A stretch of 64,000 bases of DNA from Microbispora hainanensis (GTDB lineage: Bacteria > Actinomycetota > Actinomycetes > Streptosporangiales > Streptosporangiaceae). A program made the position numbers and the translations under genes. The stretch covers positions 124,001 through 188,000 of the forward strand of contig NZ_VIRM01000008.1 of the NCBI RefSeq assembly GCF_006874475.1. Direction: 5' to 3'. This document shows, one piece after another, positions 39,668 through 49,542 of this stretch. Below the pieces are notes generated by a model. That model saw only the letters and a list, made by a program, of their open reading frames with translations, was not told the origin of the DNA and did not search any database. How positions within the stretch are numbered: the first letter of the stretch is position 1; each line of letters opens with the position of its first letter.

Positions 39668-41272
39668 ATGTCCCCCGCCTCGCCGGATGTCGCCCTCGCC
39701 CGCCGTCAGTCGCTCGCGGACCTGCTCCGGCGCTCCGCCCGGCGGCAGCCCGCCCGGCTGGCCGTCGCGGACGCCGCGCAGGTGCGCACGTACGCGGAGC
39801 TCGACGAGGACGTGACGCGGGTGGCGGGCGCACTGATCGCCCGGGGCGTGCGTCCCGGCGACCGCGTGGCGGTGCTGTCGCGCAACAGCGTGGACTACGT
39901 GCGGACCATCTTCGGCGTGGCCCGCGCCGGGGCCGTCCTCGTGCCGGTCAACTTCATGCTCGGCGCCGACGAGATCGCCTACGTGCTGTCCCACTCGGGC
40001 GCGGTCGCGCTGATCGCGCAGGACGCGCTGCTCTCGGTCGCGCGGGACGCGGCCAAGCAGGCCGACGGGCTGCGGCTGCGCATGGTGTTCGGCACGGCGC
40101 CCGAGGAGGGCTGGGAGCCGTTCGACGCGCTGCTCGCCGAAGACGTGGCCGAGCCGGTCGTGCCGATCGGGCCCGACGACCCCGCGCAGATCCTCTACAC
40201 CTCGGGCACGGAGTCGCGCCCGAAGGGCGCCGTGCTGTCCCACGCCGCGCTGATCGCCCAGTATGCGAGCTGCGTCATCGACGGCGGGATGACCCGCGAC
40301 GACGTCGAACTGCACGCGATGCCGCTGTTCCACTGCGCCCAGCAGCACTGCTTCCTGGTGCCGGACATCCAGCTCGGCGCGTCCGGCCACATCCTGCCCG
40401 GGGCCGACCCGGCGGCCGTGCTGGAGGCGATCGAGCGCCACGGCGTGACCAAGTTCTTCGCGCCGCCCACGGTGTGGATCTCGCTGCTGCGCCACCCGGA
40501 CTTCGACCGGCGCGATCTGTCCTCACTGCGCAAGGGCTACTACGGCGCCGCGATCATGCCGGTCGAGGTGCTGCGGGAGATCGGCGAGCGACTGCCGGAC
40601 GTGCGCCTGTGGAACTTCTACGGCCAGACCGAGATGGCGCCGGTCGCGGTGATGCTCCAGCCGGAGGACCAGATCCGCAAGGCGGGCTCGGCCGGCCAGG
40701 CCGCGCTGAACGTCGAGACGCGGGTCGTGGACGCCGACGGCAATGACGTCCCGCCCGGGGAGATCGGGGAGATCGTGCACCGCAGCCCGCACGCGATCCT
40801 CGGCTACCTGGACGACCCCGAGAAGACCGCAGAGGCGTTCCGCGGTGGCTGGTTCCACTCGGGCGACCTCGGGGTGATGGACGAGGAGGGCTATCTCACG
40901 GTCGTCGACCGGATCAAGGACATGATCAAGACCGGCGGGGAGAACGTCGCCAGCCGCGAGGTCGAGGAGGTCGTCTACGAGCACCCGGCGGTCGCGGAGG
41001 TGGCCGTCGTCGGGGTCCGCCACCCGAGCTGGATCGAGGCGGTCGTCGCGATCGTGGTGACCAAGCCGGGCATGACCGTCAGCGAGGAGGAGCTGCGGGC
41101 CCACGTGCGGGCACGGCTGGCCGCGTTCAAGGTGCCCAAGGCCGTCGCGTTCGTGGACGCGCTGCCGAAGAACCCGAGCGGCAAGATCCTCAAGCGTGAG
41201 CTCAGGGACCGCCACGCCGCCCTCGCCGACCGCATCCCCGGCCTGCGGCCCCCGGGCGGTCAGGAGGGGTAG
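39668..41272 (+). CDS. Acyl-CoA synthetase (AMP-forming, FadD type)
   Basis: This 534-residue adenylate-forming enzyme has the AMP-binding motif YTSGTESRPKGAVLSH, then YGQTEM (A5), GGWFHSGDLGVMDEEGYLTVVDR (A7/A8) and the catalytic lysine in NPSGKILKREL. It activates a fatty or aromatic acid as its CoA thioester. I chose the ATG at 39668 with GGAG upstream. An in-frame GTG five codons earlier lacks a ribosome site. It overlaps the convergent methyltransferase gene by 13 bp. No local regulator is obvious. Confidence 0.92.
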   Translation: MSPASPDVALARRQSLADLLRRSARRQPARLAVADAAQVRTYAELDEDVTRVAGALIARGVRPGDRVAVLSRNSVDYVRTIFGVARAGAVLVPVNFMLGADEIAYVLSHSGAVALIAQDALLSVARDAAKQADGLRLRMVFGTAPEEGWEPFDALLAEDVAEPVVPIGPDDPAQILYTSGTESRPKGAVLSHAALIAQYASCVIDGGMTRDDVELHAMPLFHCAQQHCFLVPDIQLGASGHILPGADPAAVLEAIERHGVTKFFAPPTVWISLLRHPDFDRRDLSSLRKGYYGAAIMPVEVLREIGERLPDVRLWNFYGQTEMAPVAVMLQPEDQIRKAGSAGQAALNVETRVVDADGNDVPPGEIGEIVHRSPHAILGYLDDPEKTAEAFRGGWFHSGDLGVMDEEGYLTVVDRIKDMIKTGGENVASREVEEVVYEHPAVAEVAVVGVRHPSWIEAVVAIVVTKPGMTVSEEELRAHVRARLAAFKVPKAVAFVDALPKNPSGKILKRELRDRHAALADRIPGLRPPGGQEG

Positions 41273-41916
41273 CCGTGGCGGCCGTGGAGGCGGACGAAGC
41301 GGGCCAGCGTGAGGACCCGCAGCGGTTCGAGACCGATGACCGTGCGCTCGAACAGCACGACCTCCTCCCGGCCGCCCGTGCCGATGGGCTGCACCAGGCG
41401 TCCGCCGAGCCGCAACTGCTCGACCAGCGGCGTGGGGACCGTGGGAAAGGCGGCCGAGACGATGACGGCGTCGTAGGGGGCGTGCTCGGGCACCCCCCTG
41501 CTGCCGTCGCCGACGAGCACCTCCGCGTTGCGGATGCCCTGCCGGGCGAGGTTGCGGCGCGCGCCGCGCACGAGGTCGGGCCACAACTCGACGCTGACCA
41601 CGTCGGCGGCCATGCGCGCGAGCAGCGCGGTCTGGTAGCCGAGACCGGTGCCGACCTCCAGCACGTGCTCACGGCCGGTGAGCCCGAGTCCCTCGATCAT
41701 CGTGGCCGACAGCGACGGCTGGGTGGTCACCTGCCCGTGCGCGATGGGGATCGGCACGTCCTCGTACGCGTGGGCGGCGTGCTCCGGGGGGACGAAACCC
41801 GCTCTCGGCGTCGACCGCACGGCCTGGAGCAGGCGCTCGTCGCGCACGCCCACCGCCCGGACGGCCCGGACGAGGTCTTCGGGACAGGCGGCTGCGGTCA
41901 CGTCCACCACGCTCAC
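41260..41916 (-). CDS. pcm: Protein-L-isoaspartate O-methyltransferase family protein
   Basis: This 218-residue protein of the PCMT family has TPRAGFVPPEHAAHAYEDVP, GQVTTQPSLSATMIEGL, motif I HVLEVGTGLGYQTALLA and the family ending region LGGRLVQPIG. These enzymes methylate damaged isoaspartyl residues to start repair; in actinomycetes some members act elsewhere. The start is GTG at 41914-41916. The 3' end overlaps the acyl-CoA synthetase gene. Confidence 0.88.
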   Translation of the reverse strand: MSVVDVTAAACPEDLVRAVRAVGVRDERLLQAVRSTPRAGFVPPEHAAHAYEDVPIPIAHGQVTTQPSLSATMIEGLGLTGREHVLEVGTGLGYQTALLARMAADVVSVELWPDLVRGARRNLARQGIRNAEVLVGDGSRGVPEHAPYDAVIVSAAFPTVPTPLVEQLRLGGRLVQPIGTGGREEVVLFERTVIGLEPLRVLTLARFVRLHGRHGYPS

Positions 41917-41980
41917 GTTCGGCGATGAGCCGCACCCTCCCCCGGCGGCCCGCTCATCCCCGGTGATGCCCCCTCGGCCG

Positions 41981-42058
41981 CGCCCGGAATCCGCGCCCGG
42001 AATCCGCGCCCTGAATTCGCACCCTGAATTCGCGTGCGGAATCCGAGCCCGGACGCGG
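41981..42058. repeat. 13-bp tandem repeat, six copies
   Basis: Units based on CGCCCGGAATCCG run head to tail: two exact, then CGCCCTGAATTCG, CACCCTGAATTCG, CGTGCGGAATCCG and a degraded sixth. They fill the gap just before the end of the isochorismatase-like gene. Confidence 0.8.
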
Positions 42059-42063
42059 AGGGC

Positions 42064-42624
42064 TCAGCCGGCGGCGAAGGTCACCTCGGCCGTGGCGACC
42101 GTCTTCCCGTGGCGGCCGGGGGCGCTCTGCCACTGCCAGTAGAGGTTCGTGTGCGCGATCACCTGCTCGGGGGACGGCGCGCCGTAGGCGGTGAGGTCCT
42201 CGGTGGTGTGCGCGTCTCCGACCAGCGTCACGTCGTATCCCCGGACGAACGCCCCGTGGAGGGTGGAGCGGATGCACGCGTCGGTCTGGGCGCCCGTGAC
42301 GACGAGACCGCCCACCCCGCGCTCGGCGAGCAGCGCCTCCAGGCCGGTGTCCTCGAACGAGTCGCCGTACCTCTTGTGGACGAGCGGCTCCTCGTCGCGG
42401 CGGACCAGCTCGGGCACGTACTGCCAGCTCTCGCTGCCCCGCTGGAGATCGTGGTCGTCGGAGTGCTGCACCCAGATCACCGGCACGTCCTCCGCGCGCG
42501 CCTTGCCGATCAAGGTGTCGATGTTCGCGATCACCGTGTCGCGGTTGGGCGCGCCCGCCACCACCCCGCTCTGCACGTCGATGACCAGCAGCGCGGTGTT
42601 CGGGCGATCGGCAAGAGTGGTCAT
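42064..42624 (-). CDS. Isochorismatase-family cysteine hydrolase
   Basis: This 186-residue protein has the family triad: Asp in LLVIDVQSGVV, Lys in HKRYGDSFEDT, and the nucleophilic Cys in VTGAQTDACIRST. I chose the ATG at 42622-42624. It is divergent from the Rrf2/NsrR gene. Members hydrolyse isochorismate, nicotinamide, N-carbamoyl compounds and others; the substrate here is unknown. Confidence 0.9.
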   Translation of the reverse strand: MTTLADRPNTALLVIDVQSGVVAGAPNRDTVIANIDTLIGKARAEDVPVIWVQHSDDHDLQRGSESWQYVPELVRRDEEPLVHKRYGDSFEDTGLEALLAERGVGGLVVTGAQTDACIRSTLHGAFVRGYDVTLVGDAHTTEDLTAYGAPSPEQVIAHTNLYWQWQSAPGRHGKTVATAEVTFAAG

Positions 42625-42715
42625 GGGGGTTCCCGTTCTCGTCGCGTACCTCGTGCATCTCACCCTAGAACGGGCCACCGACATTCAGCCCACGCGCGAA
42701 GTACCCCAAACACGA

Positions 42716-42736
42716 AGCACCCCAAATTGGAGTGCT
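42716..42736. promoter_or_regulatory. CCAAATTGG palindrome before nsrR
   Basis: A 21-bp near-perfect palindrome: AGCAC, one base, CCAA-A-TTGG, one base, GTGCT. It lies 28 bp upstream of the NsrR-type gene. It shares its core with the boxes before the flavohaemoglobin gene and the 47-residue protein gene, so it is the likely NsrR site and suggests autoregulation. Confidence 0.7.
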
Positions 42737-42763
42737 ACATGCCGATTTGCTAGCGTCAGAGGC

Positions 42764-43192
42764 GTGAGGTTGACGAAGTTCACGGACCTGGCCCTGCGCG
42801 TGACCATGCGCCTGGCGGTCCTGGAACCGGGGGCGTCGCTCACCACCCGCCAGGTGGCAGACGCGATGGACATCCCCTACAACCACACCGCCAAGGCCAT
42901 CGCCCGCCTGCAGCACCTCGGCGTCGTGGAGGCCCGCCGGGGACGCGGGGGCGGCCTGGAGCTGACCGAGTTCGGCCACACGGCCTCGATCGGCTGGCTG
43001 GTCCGCGAGCTGGAGGGAGAGGAGGAGGTCGTGACCTGCGAGGGGGATGTCCCCTGTCCGCTGCGGGCCGCCTGTAGCCTGCGCGGGGCGCTGCGTGCGG
43101 CGCAGCAGGCCTTCTACGCCTCCCTCGATCCCATCACGGTGGATCAGCTGGCCTCCTCCACGTCGAGGCCGGTGCTGCTCAGCCTCTCCTGA
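42764..43192 (+). CDS. nsrR: Rrf2-family iron-sulfur regulator, NsrR type
   Basis: This 142-residue protein begins at GTG (MRLTKFTDLALRVTMRLAVL). It carries a winged helix with the Rrf2 recognition region (IPYNHTAKAIARLQHLGVV) and three cysteines, Cys92, Cys98 and Cys104, in C-x5-C-x5-C spacing. This matches NsrR, whose iron-sulfur cluster is destroyed by nitric oxide. The flavohaemoglobin gene 75 bp downstream on the same strand supports the call. It should repress that gene until NO is present. Confidence 0.9.
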   Translation: MRLTKFTDLALRVTMRLAVLEPGASLTTRQVADAMDIPYNHTAKAIARLQHLGVVEARRGRGGGLELTEFGHTASIGWLVRELEGEEEVVTCEGDVPCPLRAACSLRGALRAAQQAFYASLDPITVDQLASSTSRPVLLSLS

Positions 43193-43220
43193 CCTGCGTC
43201 AACAAAAAAGAACACGCAGG
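43193..43220 (+). terminator. Small A-rich-loop hairpin after nsrR
   Basis: CCTGCGT (43193-43199) pairs with ACGCAGG (43214-43220) across a 14-nt A-rich loop, starting right after the nsrR stop. It could be a weak terminator or attenuator between nsrR and hmp. Confidence 0.45.
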
Positions 43221-43246
43221 TTCATGGCGTTAAATTTGCATCTGTC

Positions 43247-43258
43247 ATACCAATTTGG
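43247..43258. promoter_or_regulatory. CCAATTTGG box before flavohaemoglobin gene
   Basis: ATACCAATTTGG ends eight bases before the flavohaemoglobin ATG and overlaps its GGAGG ribosome site by two bases. Its reverse complement is identical to the box at 38277. Repressor binding here would block the start of transcription or early elongation. Confidence 0.65.
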
Positions 43259-43266
43259 AGGATGTC

Positions 43267-44451
43267 ATGCTCTCCCCGGAGTCGGCCGCGACCGTCCGCG
43301 CCACCCTGCCCGTGATCGCGGGCGCGATCCAGGACATCACCGCCCGTTTCTACGACACGATGTTCGCCGACAACCCCGAACTGCTGCGCGACCTGTTCAA
43401 CCGCGGCAACCAGGCCAACGGCGAGCAGCGCGTGGCACTGGCGGGCTCGATCGCCGCGTTCGCGTCCGCGCTGGTGGAGCGTTCCGGGGAACCGCCCCGC
43501 ACGATGCTGTCCAGGATCGCCAACAAGCACGCCTCCCTCGGCGTCACCGAGGAGCAGTACGCCGTGGTGCACAAGTACCTGTTCGGCGCGATCGCCGAGG
43601 TGCTGGGCGACGCCGTGACGCCCGAGGTCGCCCGGGCGTGGGACGAGGTCTACTGGCTCATGGCCGAGACGCTGATCGGCCTGGAGCGCGGCCTCTACCG
43701 CGAGGCGGGCCGGGGCTGGACACGGGCCACGGTGGTCGAGCGGCGCGACGAGACGGCCGACGTGGCCTCCTTCGTCCTGCGCCCCGACCTGCCCATGTCC
43801 TTCCGTCCCGGTCAGTACGTCAGCGTCCAGGTCACGCTGCCCGACGGGGCGCGGCAGATCCGGCAGTACAGCCTGTCGAGCGCCCCGGAGCGCGGCGACT
43901 GGCGGATCACGGTCAAGCGGGTGCGCGGCGAGGGCACGCCCGAGGGCGAGGTCTCCTCCTGGCTGCACGGACACGTCCGGGCCGGTGACGTGCTCTCGGT
44001 CTCCGCGCCCTTCGGCGACCTGACCCTGCCCGAGGGCGACGGCCCGCTGCTGCTCGCCTCGGCGGGGATCGGGGTCACGCCCATCCTGGCGATGCTCGAC
44101 CACCTGGCCGCCACGGGGTCGGAGCGGCGGGTGCTGGTCGTGCACGCCGACCGCTCGCCGGACGCGCACGTCCACCGCGAGGAGCTCGCCGACCTGGTCG
44201 CGGCCCTGCCCGGCGCCACCCTTCACCGGTGGTACGAGGAGCTGCCGGCCGGCCACGCGGGCGACCCGGCGGTCGCGACGGGGCTGGCCGACCTGTCGGA
44301 GGTCGACCTGCCCGGGGACGTCGTGGCCTGCCTGTGCGGGCCGCTGCCGTTCATGCGGGCCGTACGCGCGCAGCTCGTGGAGCGGGGCGTGCCCGCCTCC
44401 GGCATCCACTACGAGGTGTTCGGCCCCGACCTGTGGATCGCGGCCGCGTGA
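43267..44451 (+). CDS. hmp: Flavohaemoglobin (nitric oxide dioxygenase)
   Basis: This 394-residue protein has a globin domain (1-140) with proximal His88 in RIANKHASLGV and distal Tyr/Gln in RFYDTMF and NRGNQANGEQ. A ferredoxin-reductase-type FAD domain (RQYSLSSAPE) and an NAD domain (LASAGIGVTPILAML, VACLCGPLPFMRAV) follow. It converts NO to nitrate using NADPH and O2. I chose the ATG at 43267, with GGAGG upstream. It is controlled by the adjacent NsrR-type repressor. Confidence 0.95.
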   Translation: MLSPESAATVRATLPVIAGAIQDITARFYDTMFADNPELLRDLFNRGNQANGEQRVALAGSIAAFASALVERSGEPPRTMLSRIANKHASLGVTEEQYAVVHKYLFGAIAEVLGDAVTPEVARAWDEVYWLMAETLIGLERGLYREAGRGWTRATVVERRDETADVASFVLRPDLPMSFRPGQYVSVQVTLPDGARQIRQYSLSSAPERGDWRITVKRVRGEGTPEGEVSSWLHGHVRAGDVLSVSAPFGDLTLPEGDGPLLLASAGIGVTPILAMLDHLAATGSERRVLVVHADRSPDAHVHREELADLVAALPGATLHRWYEELPAGHAGDPAVATGLADLSEVDLPGDVVACLCGPLPFMRAVRAQLVERGVPASGIHYEVFGPDLWIAAA

Positions 44452-44457
44452 CCCGAC

Positions 44458-44482
44458 GGCCCGCCACCGGCGGCGGCGGGCC
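44458..44482. terminator. Hairpin terminator after hmp
   Basis: An 8-bp stem, GGCCCGCC with GGCGGGCC, closes a 9-nt loop immediately after the flavohaemoglobin stop. Confidence 0.65.
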
Positions 44483-44498
44483 CTCACACCGGCTCTCT

Positions 44499-44546
44499 TA
44501 TCGGGCCCTGGCAGCGCGCCCTATCGGGCCCTGGCAGCGCGCCCTA
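44499..44546. repeat. 23-bp direct repeat, two copies
   Basis: TATCGGGCCCTGGCAGCGCG plus three bases is repeated exactly (44499-44521 and 44522-44544). A partial third copy runs into the 3' end of the DUF574 gene and includes its stop codon. Confidence 0.75.
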
Positions 44547-45359
44547 TCGGGCGCGCAACAGGCCGACGCCGACGTAGCCGTCCACGCCCGGGATCCTCGG
44601 CAGCCTCGGCTCGTCGGGCTCGGGCCGCCACTCCTCGGTCAGGACCAGACCCGGCTCCACCAGGTCGAACCCGTCGAAGAACCGCAGCAGTTCGGCGTGG
44701 GTCCGCGGGGTGACCGCCCCGGCGGAGGTGTTCTTGTACAGCTCACGTCCCTCGCGGATCTTCTCCTCGTCGAGGTCCCCGTACGACAGGTGACTGATCG
44801 CCATCGCGCTGCCGAGGGCGAGCCGGTCGCGCAGCGTGGCGACGATGCGCTCGGCGTCCTCGTTGCCGGGAACGAAGTGCAGCACGGCCACCATGAGCAG
44901 GCCCACCGGCTTGCCGAAGTCGATGTGCTCGTTGATCCGGGGGTCGTCGAGGATGGCCTCGGGCTCGCGCAGGTCGCCGTCCACGACGATCGTCTGGTCG
45001 TTGTCCGCCAGCAGGGCCCGGCCGTGGGCGAGCACGATCGGGTCGTTGTCGACGTAGACCACCCGCGCGTCGGGGGCTTCGCGGAGCGCGACCTGGTGGA
45101 CGTTCTCCTGCGTCGGCAGCCCGGCGCCGATGTCGAGGAACTGGTGGATGCCCTCGCGGGCCATGAGGGTCACGGCCCGGCGGATGAAGCGCCGGTTGGT
45201 CCGCACGCCTTCGCGGGCGTTCGGGGTGAGCTCGATGAGCTTCTCGGCCGCCGCCCGGTCCACCGCGAAGTTGTCCTTGCCGCCCAGGAGATAGTCGTAG
45301 ATCCGGGCGACGCTGGGGACCGTCACGTCGATGCCCGGCGGGCCCTGCTCCATGTTCAT
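44544..45359 (-). CDS. Methyltransf_19 (DUF574) SAM-dependent methyltransferase (2)
   Basis: This 271-residue paralogue of the protein at 34005 has PSVARIYDYLLGGKDNFAVD, FLDIGAGLPTQENVHQVAL, VVYVDNDPIVLA and AVLHFVPGNE. I chose the ATG at 45357-45359; another two codons later is equally possible. The stop codon lies in a small direct repeat. The substrate is unknown. Confidence 0.9.
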   Translation of the reverse strand: MNMEQGPPGIDVTVPSVARIYDYLLGGKDNFAVDRAAAEKLIELTPNAREGVRTNRRFIRRAVTLMAREGIHQFLDIGAGLPTQENVHQVALREAPDARVVYVDNDPIVLAHGRALLADNDQTIVVDGDLREPEAILDDPRINEHIDFGKPVGLLMVAVLHFVPGNEDAERIVATLRDRLALGSAMAISHLSYGDLDEEKIREGRELYKNTSAGAVTPRTHAELLRFFDGFDLVEPGLVLTEEWRPEPDEPRLPRIPGVDGYVGVGLLRAR

Positions 45360-45488
45360 CCCTGCCCCTGATGCGCTCGTACGTTGATCAAACGTATCCG
45401 ATAAGTCGGGATTAGGCGCGTCAAAAGGGGAGTTGACCGGCACGCGCCCGGACGGGGCCGGTCAACTCCCACAGCACGGCGGGCCCCC

Positions 45489-46946
<1,458 letters not shown>

Positions 46947-47260
46947 TCCCTGTTCGCTCCAGGTTCCGTGCCCGCTTCGGTGAACAGCCCGGACACGGCG
47001 GTCTGCCGTGCGGGCGAATGGACCGTTCCCCCGAAGGCCGCGGGACCCGCCGAGCCGTACGGCGGGCACATACGCGGGCAGACGGAGTTCCGCAGCGGAC
47101 ACCTGAACTCCCTCGCAGGAGATAGGGAAGCGGCTGCGAGACGCGAAAGCGGCCGGACCCGTGGCAACGAAAAAGCCAGCCGATGCCAGCCATCAGAACA
47201 TAAGAGGAGGGGAGGGTGTCAAGTCACGAAAACGTGACGAGAGGAAATTCCGATTACTGG
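46947..47260. other. Long divergent intergenic region upstream of GH1
   Basis: This non-coding gap lies between the GH1 and LacI genes. The only structure I can point to is a perfect palindrome, GTCACG-aaaa-CGTGAC (47223-47238), just upstream of the LacI promoter. I see no convincing gene here. Confidence 0.5.
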
Positions 47261-47320
47261 TTGACGCGCTCACCTGCGGTTGCCTATCTTGAGGAAACCG
47301 GTTGCATGAAACCGGTTACA
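47261..47320 (+). promoter_or_regulatory. LacI-gene promoter with tandem AAACCGGTT operators
   Basis: The promoter reads TTGACG (47261-47266), 18 bp, TATCTT (47285-47290). Immediately downstream are two LacI-type sites: GGAAACCGGTTGCA (47293-47306) and TGAAACCGGTTACA (47307-47320). They are abutting, with centres 14 bp apart. The second fits the CcpA/LacI consensus TGWAANCGNTNWCA at every position. They overlie the transcription start, so autorepression is expected. Confidence 0.7.
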
Positions 47321-47344
47321 GCGAGATGCGATAGCGTTTGGTCC

Positions 47345-48370
47345 GTGGCAACGATCAGAGAGCTGGCGCGCCTGTGCGGCGTGTCTCCGGCGACCGTCTC
47401 CCGCGCGTTCAACAACCCCGAGGTGGTGAACGCGAAGACCAGGGAGCAGGTGCTGCGGACGGCCCGCCAAATCGGCTATCTGCCCAACGAGTCCGCCCGC
47501 ACCCTGGCCACCAAGAAATCCTTCATGGTGGGCCTGGTGTGGGACACCGACCACCGCCGGCCCGGCTGGCGGCATCCTTTCTTCCAGGAAATCCTCATCG
47601 GCCTGAAAACGGCGCTCAGCGGGCGCGGATATCACCTTCTCATGCTCGCCACCAGCGGCGACATGGGCGGGGAGCGGACGGAGGACGCCTACGTGCGCGC
47701 CGTGCGCAGGCACAACCTCGACGGCGTCGTGATGATCGACAGCGGCACCTGGGATCCCTCGCTGCGGCAGCTGTCCGAATCGGGCATCCCCTGCGTCAGC
47801 CTCGACCGTCCCGTGGAGGGGTCCCGCGCCACCTATGTGACGTCGGACAACGCGGGCGGCGCCCGCCTGGCCGTACAGCACCTGCACGAGCGGGGGCGGC
47901 GGGCCATCGCCACGATCACCGGCCCGGCGCACACGCGGCCGGGCGCCGAGCGGCTGCGGGGCTACCGGGAGGAACTGTCCCGGCTGGGGCTGCCGCAGCG
48001 GCCCGGCTTCGTCGTGGAGGGCGACTTCTACCTGTCGGGCGGCCACGCCGCGATGCGCCGCCTGCTTGAGGCGGACGAGCGGCCCGACGCCGTGTTCGTC
48101 GCGGGCGACGAGATGGCCGTCGGCGCGCTGCGCGCGATCGGCGAGGCCGGCCTGAAGGTGCCCGAGGACATCGCCCTGGTCGGGTTCGACGACATCGAGG
48201 TGGCCGCGCTCGTGCCGCCGAGCCTGACGACCGTGGCCCAGGACAAGGCCGGGTTCGGCACGGCCGCCGCGGAGGCGGTGGTCTCCATGATCAACGGCGC
48301 GGACACCCCGCCTCCCCGGATCCTGCCGACGACGCTCGTCGTCCGCGGCTCCAGCACGCCCCCGCTCTGA
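47345..48370 (+). CDS. LacI-family regulator
   Basis: This 341-residue protein starts at GTG. It has the LacI helix-turn-helix TIRELARLCGVSPATVSRAFN and hinge SARTLATKKS, then a periplasmic-binding-protein-like sugar domain (VGLVWDTDHRRPGW to VGFDDIEVAALVPPSLTTV). The divergent GH1 gene suggests it senses a beta-glucoside or related sugar. Tandem operators at its own promoter imply autoregulation. I did not find the same operator close to the GH1 start, so control of GH1 remains an inference. Confidence 0.92.
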   Translation: MATIRELARLCGVSPATVSRAFNNPEVVNAKTREQVLRTARQIGYLPNESARTLATKKSFMVGLVWDTDHRRPGWRHPFFQEILIGLKTALSGRGYHLLMLATSGDMGGERTEDAYVRAVRRHNLDGVVMIDSGTWDPSLRQLSESGIPCVSLDRPVEGSRATYVTSDNAGGARLAVQHLHERGRRAIATITGPAHTRPGAERLRGYREELSRLGLPQRPGFVVEGDFYLSGGHAAMRRLLEADERPDAVFVAGDEMAVGALRAIGEAGLKVPEDIALVGFDDIEVAALVPPSLTTVAQDKAGFGTAAAEAVVSMINGADTPPPRILPTTLVVRGSSTPPL

Positions 48371-48385
48371 CGACGGCCCGCGAGC

Positions 48386-49399
48386 TCACCGGCGGCGAAG
48401 CCGGGGGTCCTGCAGCGCGGGCGGCGTGGCCGCGTAGTTGTCCTCGGGGTTGAGGTCCGTTCCCGGCGGCACGATGGCGTCGATGCGGTCGAGGATGTCG
48501 TCGGTCAGGTCCACGTCGGCGCCGGGCAGGAGCCCGTCGAGCTGGCCGGCGGTGCGCGGCCCGATCAGCACGGACGTGACGGCCGGGTGCGCGCGGGCGA
48601 AGGCGATCGCGAGCTGCGGCAGCGTCATCCCGGCCTCCTCGGCGAGGGCGGCGAGTTCGGCGAGCGCGGCGGTCTTGAGCCTGCCGGCCGGCGTCGCCGG
48701 GTCGTAGTGCGAGGGACGCGACGAGGCCCGGTGGCCGGTCGTGAGGTCGGCCCGGCCGGAGAGCCAGCCGCCGTTGAGGGGGCTGAAGGTGAGGACGCCG
48801 AGCCCGTGGCGCTGGGCGGTGGGGAACACCGCGCCCTCCGGCCTGCGGGTGAACACGGAGTACATGGACTGCTCGGTCAGGAACCGGTGGGTCCCCGTGC
48901 GCTGCGCTGCCCACTGCGCCTCCACGACCAGCTCCGCGGGGAACATAGAGGAGCCGAACGCCCGGATCTTCCCGGCGCGGACAAGGTCGGTCAGGGCCGA
49001 CAGCGTCTCGCCGACGTCCGTCTCGTGGTCGGGCCGGTGCATCTGGTAGAGGTCGATGTGATCGACGTCCAGGCGGCGCAGGCTGTCCTCGACGGCGCGG
49101 AAGATCCACCGACGGGAACCGCCCCGCCGGTTGGGGTCCTCCCCCATCGGCAGCCCGAACTTCGTGGCGATGACGAGGTCGTCGCGGCGGCCCTTGATCG
49201 CCTTTGCGACGATCTCCTCGCATTCTCCCTGGGAGTAGACGTCGGCGGTGTCGATGACGTTGATCCCGGCGTCGAGTGCGCGGTGGATGACGCGGACCGC
49301 GTCGTCGTGGTCGCGGTTTCCCATGCTGCCGAACATCATCGCGCCGAGGGAGAGCTCGCTGACGGACATCCCGGTGGCGCCGAGCGTTCTGCGTTCCAT
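48386..49399 (-). CDS. Aldo/keto reductase (2)
   Basis: This 337-residue AKR has DTADVYSQGECEEIV (catalytic Asp/Tyr), VIATKFGLPM (Lys) and LYQMHRPD (His). The cofactor-binding end is SVLIGPRTAGQLD. It resembles the YajO/voltage-channel beta-subunit-like group of AKRs. It is divergent from an AraC gene. The substrate is unknown. Confidence 0.92.
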   Translation of the reverse strand: MERRTLGATGMSVSELSLGAMMFGSMGNRDHDDAVRVIHRALDAGINVIDTADVYSQGECEEIVAKAIKGRRDDLVIATKFGLPMGEDPNRRGGSRRWIFRAVEDSLRRLDVDHIDLYQMHRPDHETDVGETLSALTDLVRAGKIRAFGSSMFPAELVVEAQWAAQRTGTHRFLTEQSMYSVFTRRPEGAVFPTAQRHGLGVLTFSPLNGGWLSGRADLTTGHRASSRPSHYDPATPAGRLKTAALAELAALAEEAGMTLPQLAIAFARAHPAVTSVLIGPRTAGQLDGLLPGADVDLTDDILDRIDAIVPPGTDLNPEDNYAATPPALQDPRLRRR

Positions 49400-49542
49400 G
49401 TCGTGTGTGCCTTCCGGATTCGCAGGGCTGCTGACCTGTTCATCCCACCAAGCCGGCCCGCCGCGCCGTGAGCCCGATCCTGGCGCCGCCGTGCACCATC
49501 CTGTCAATCTCGTGTGCCGGTCCGAGTGGTTGACTGGCGCGC

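Noticed and set aside
42665-42670. Another CTAGAA half-site, before the isochorismatase-like gene
   Set aside because: There is no second half-site at the right spacing, so it was not counted in the regulon.
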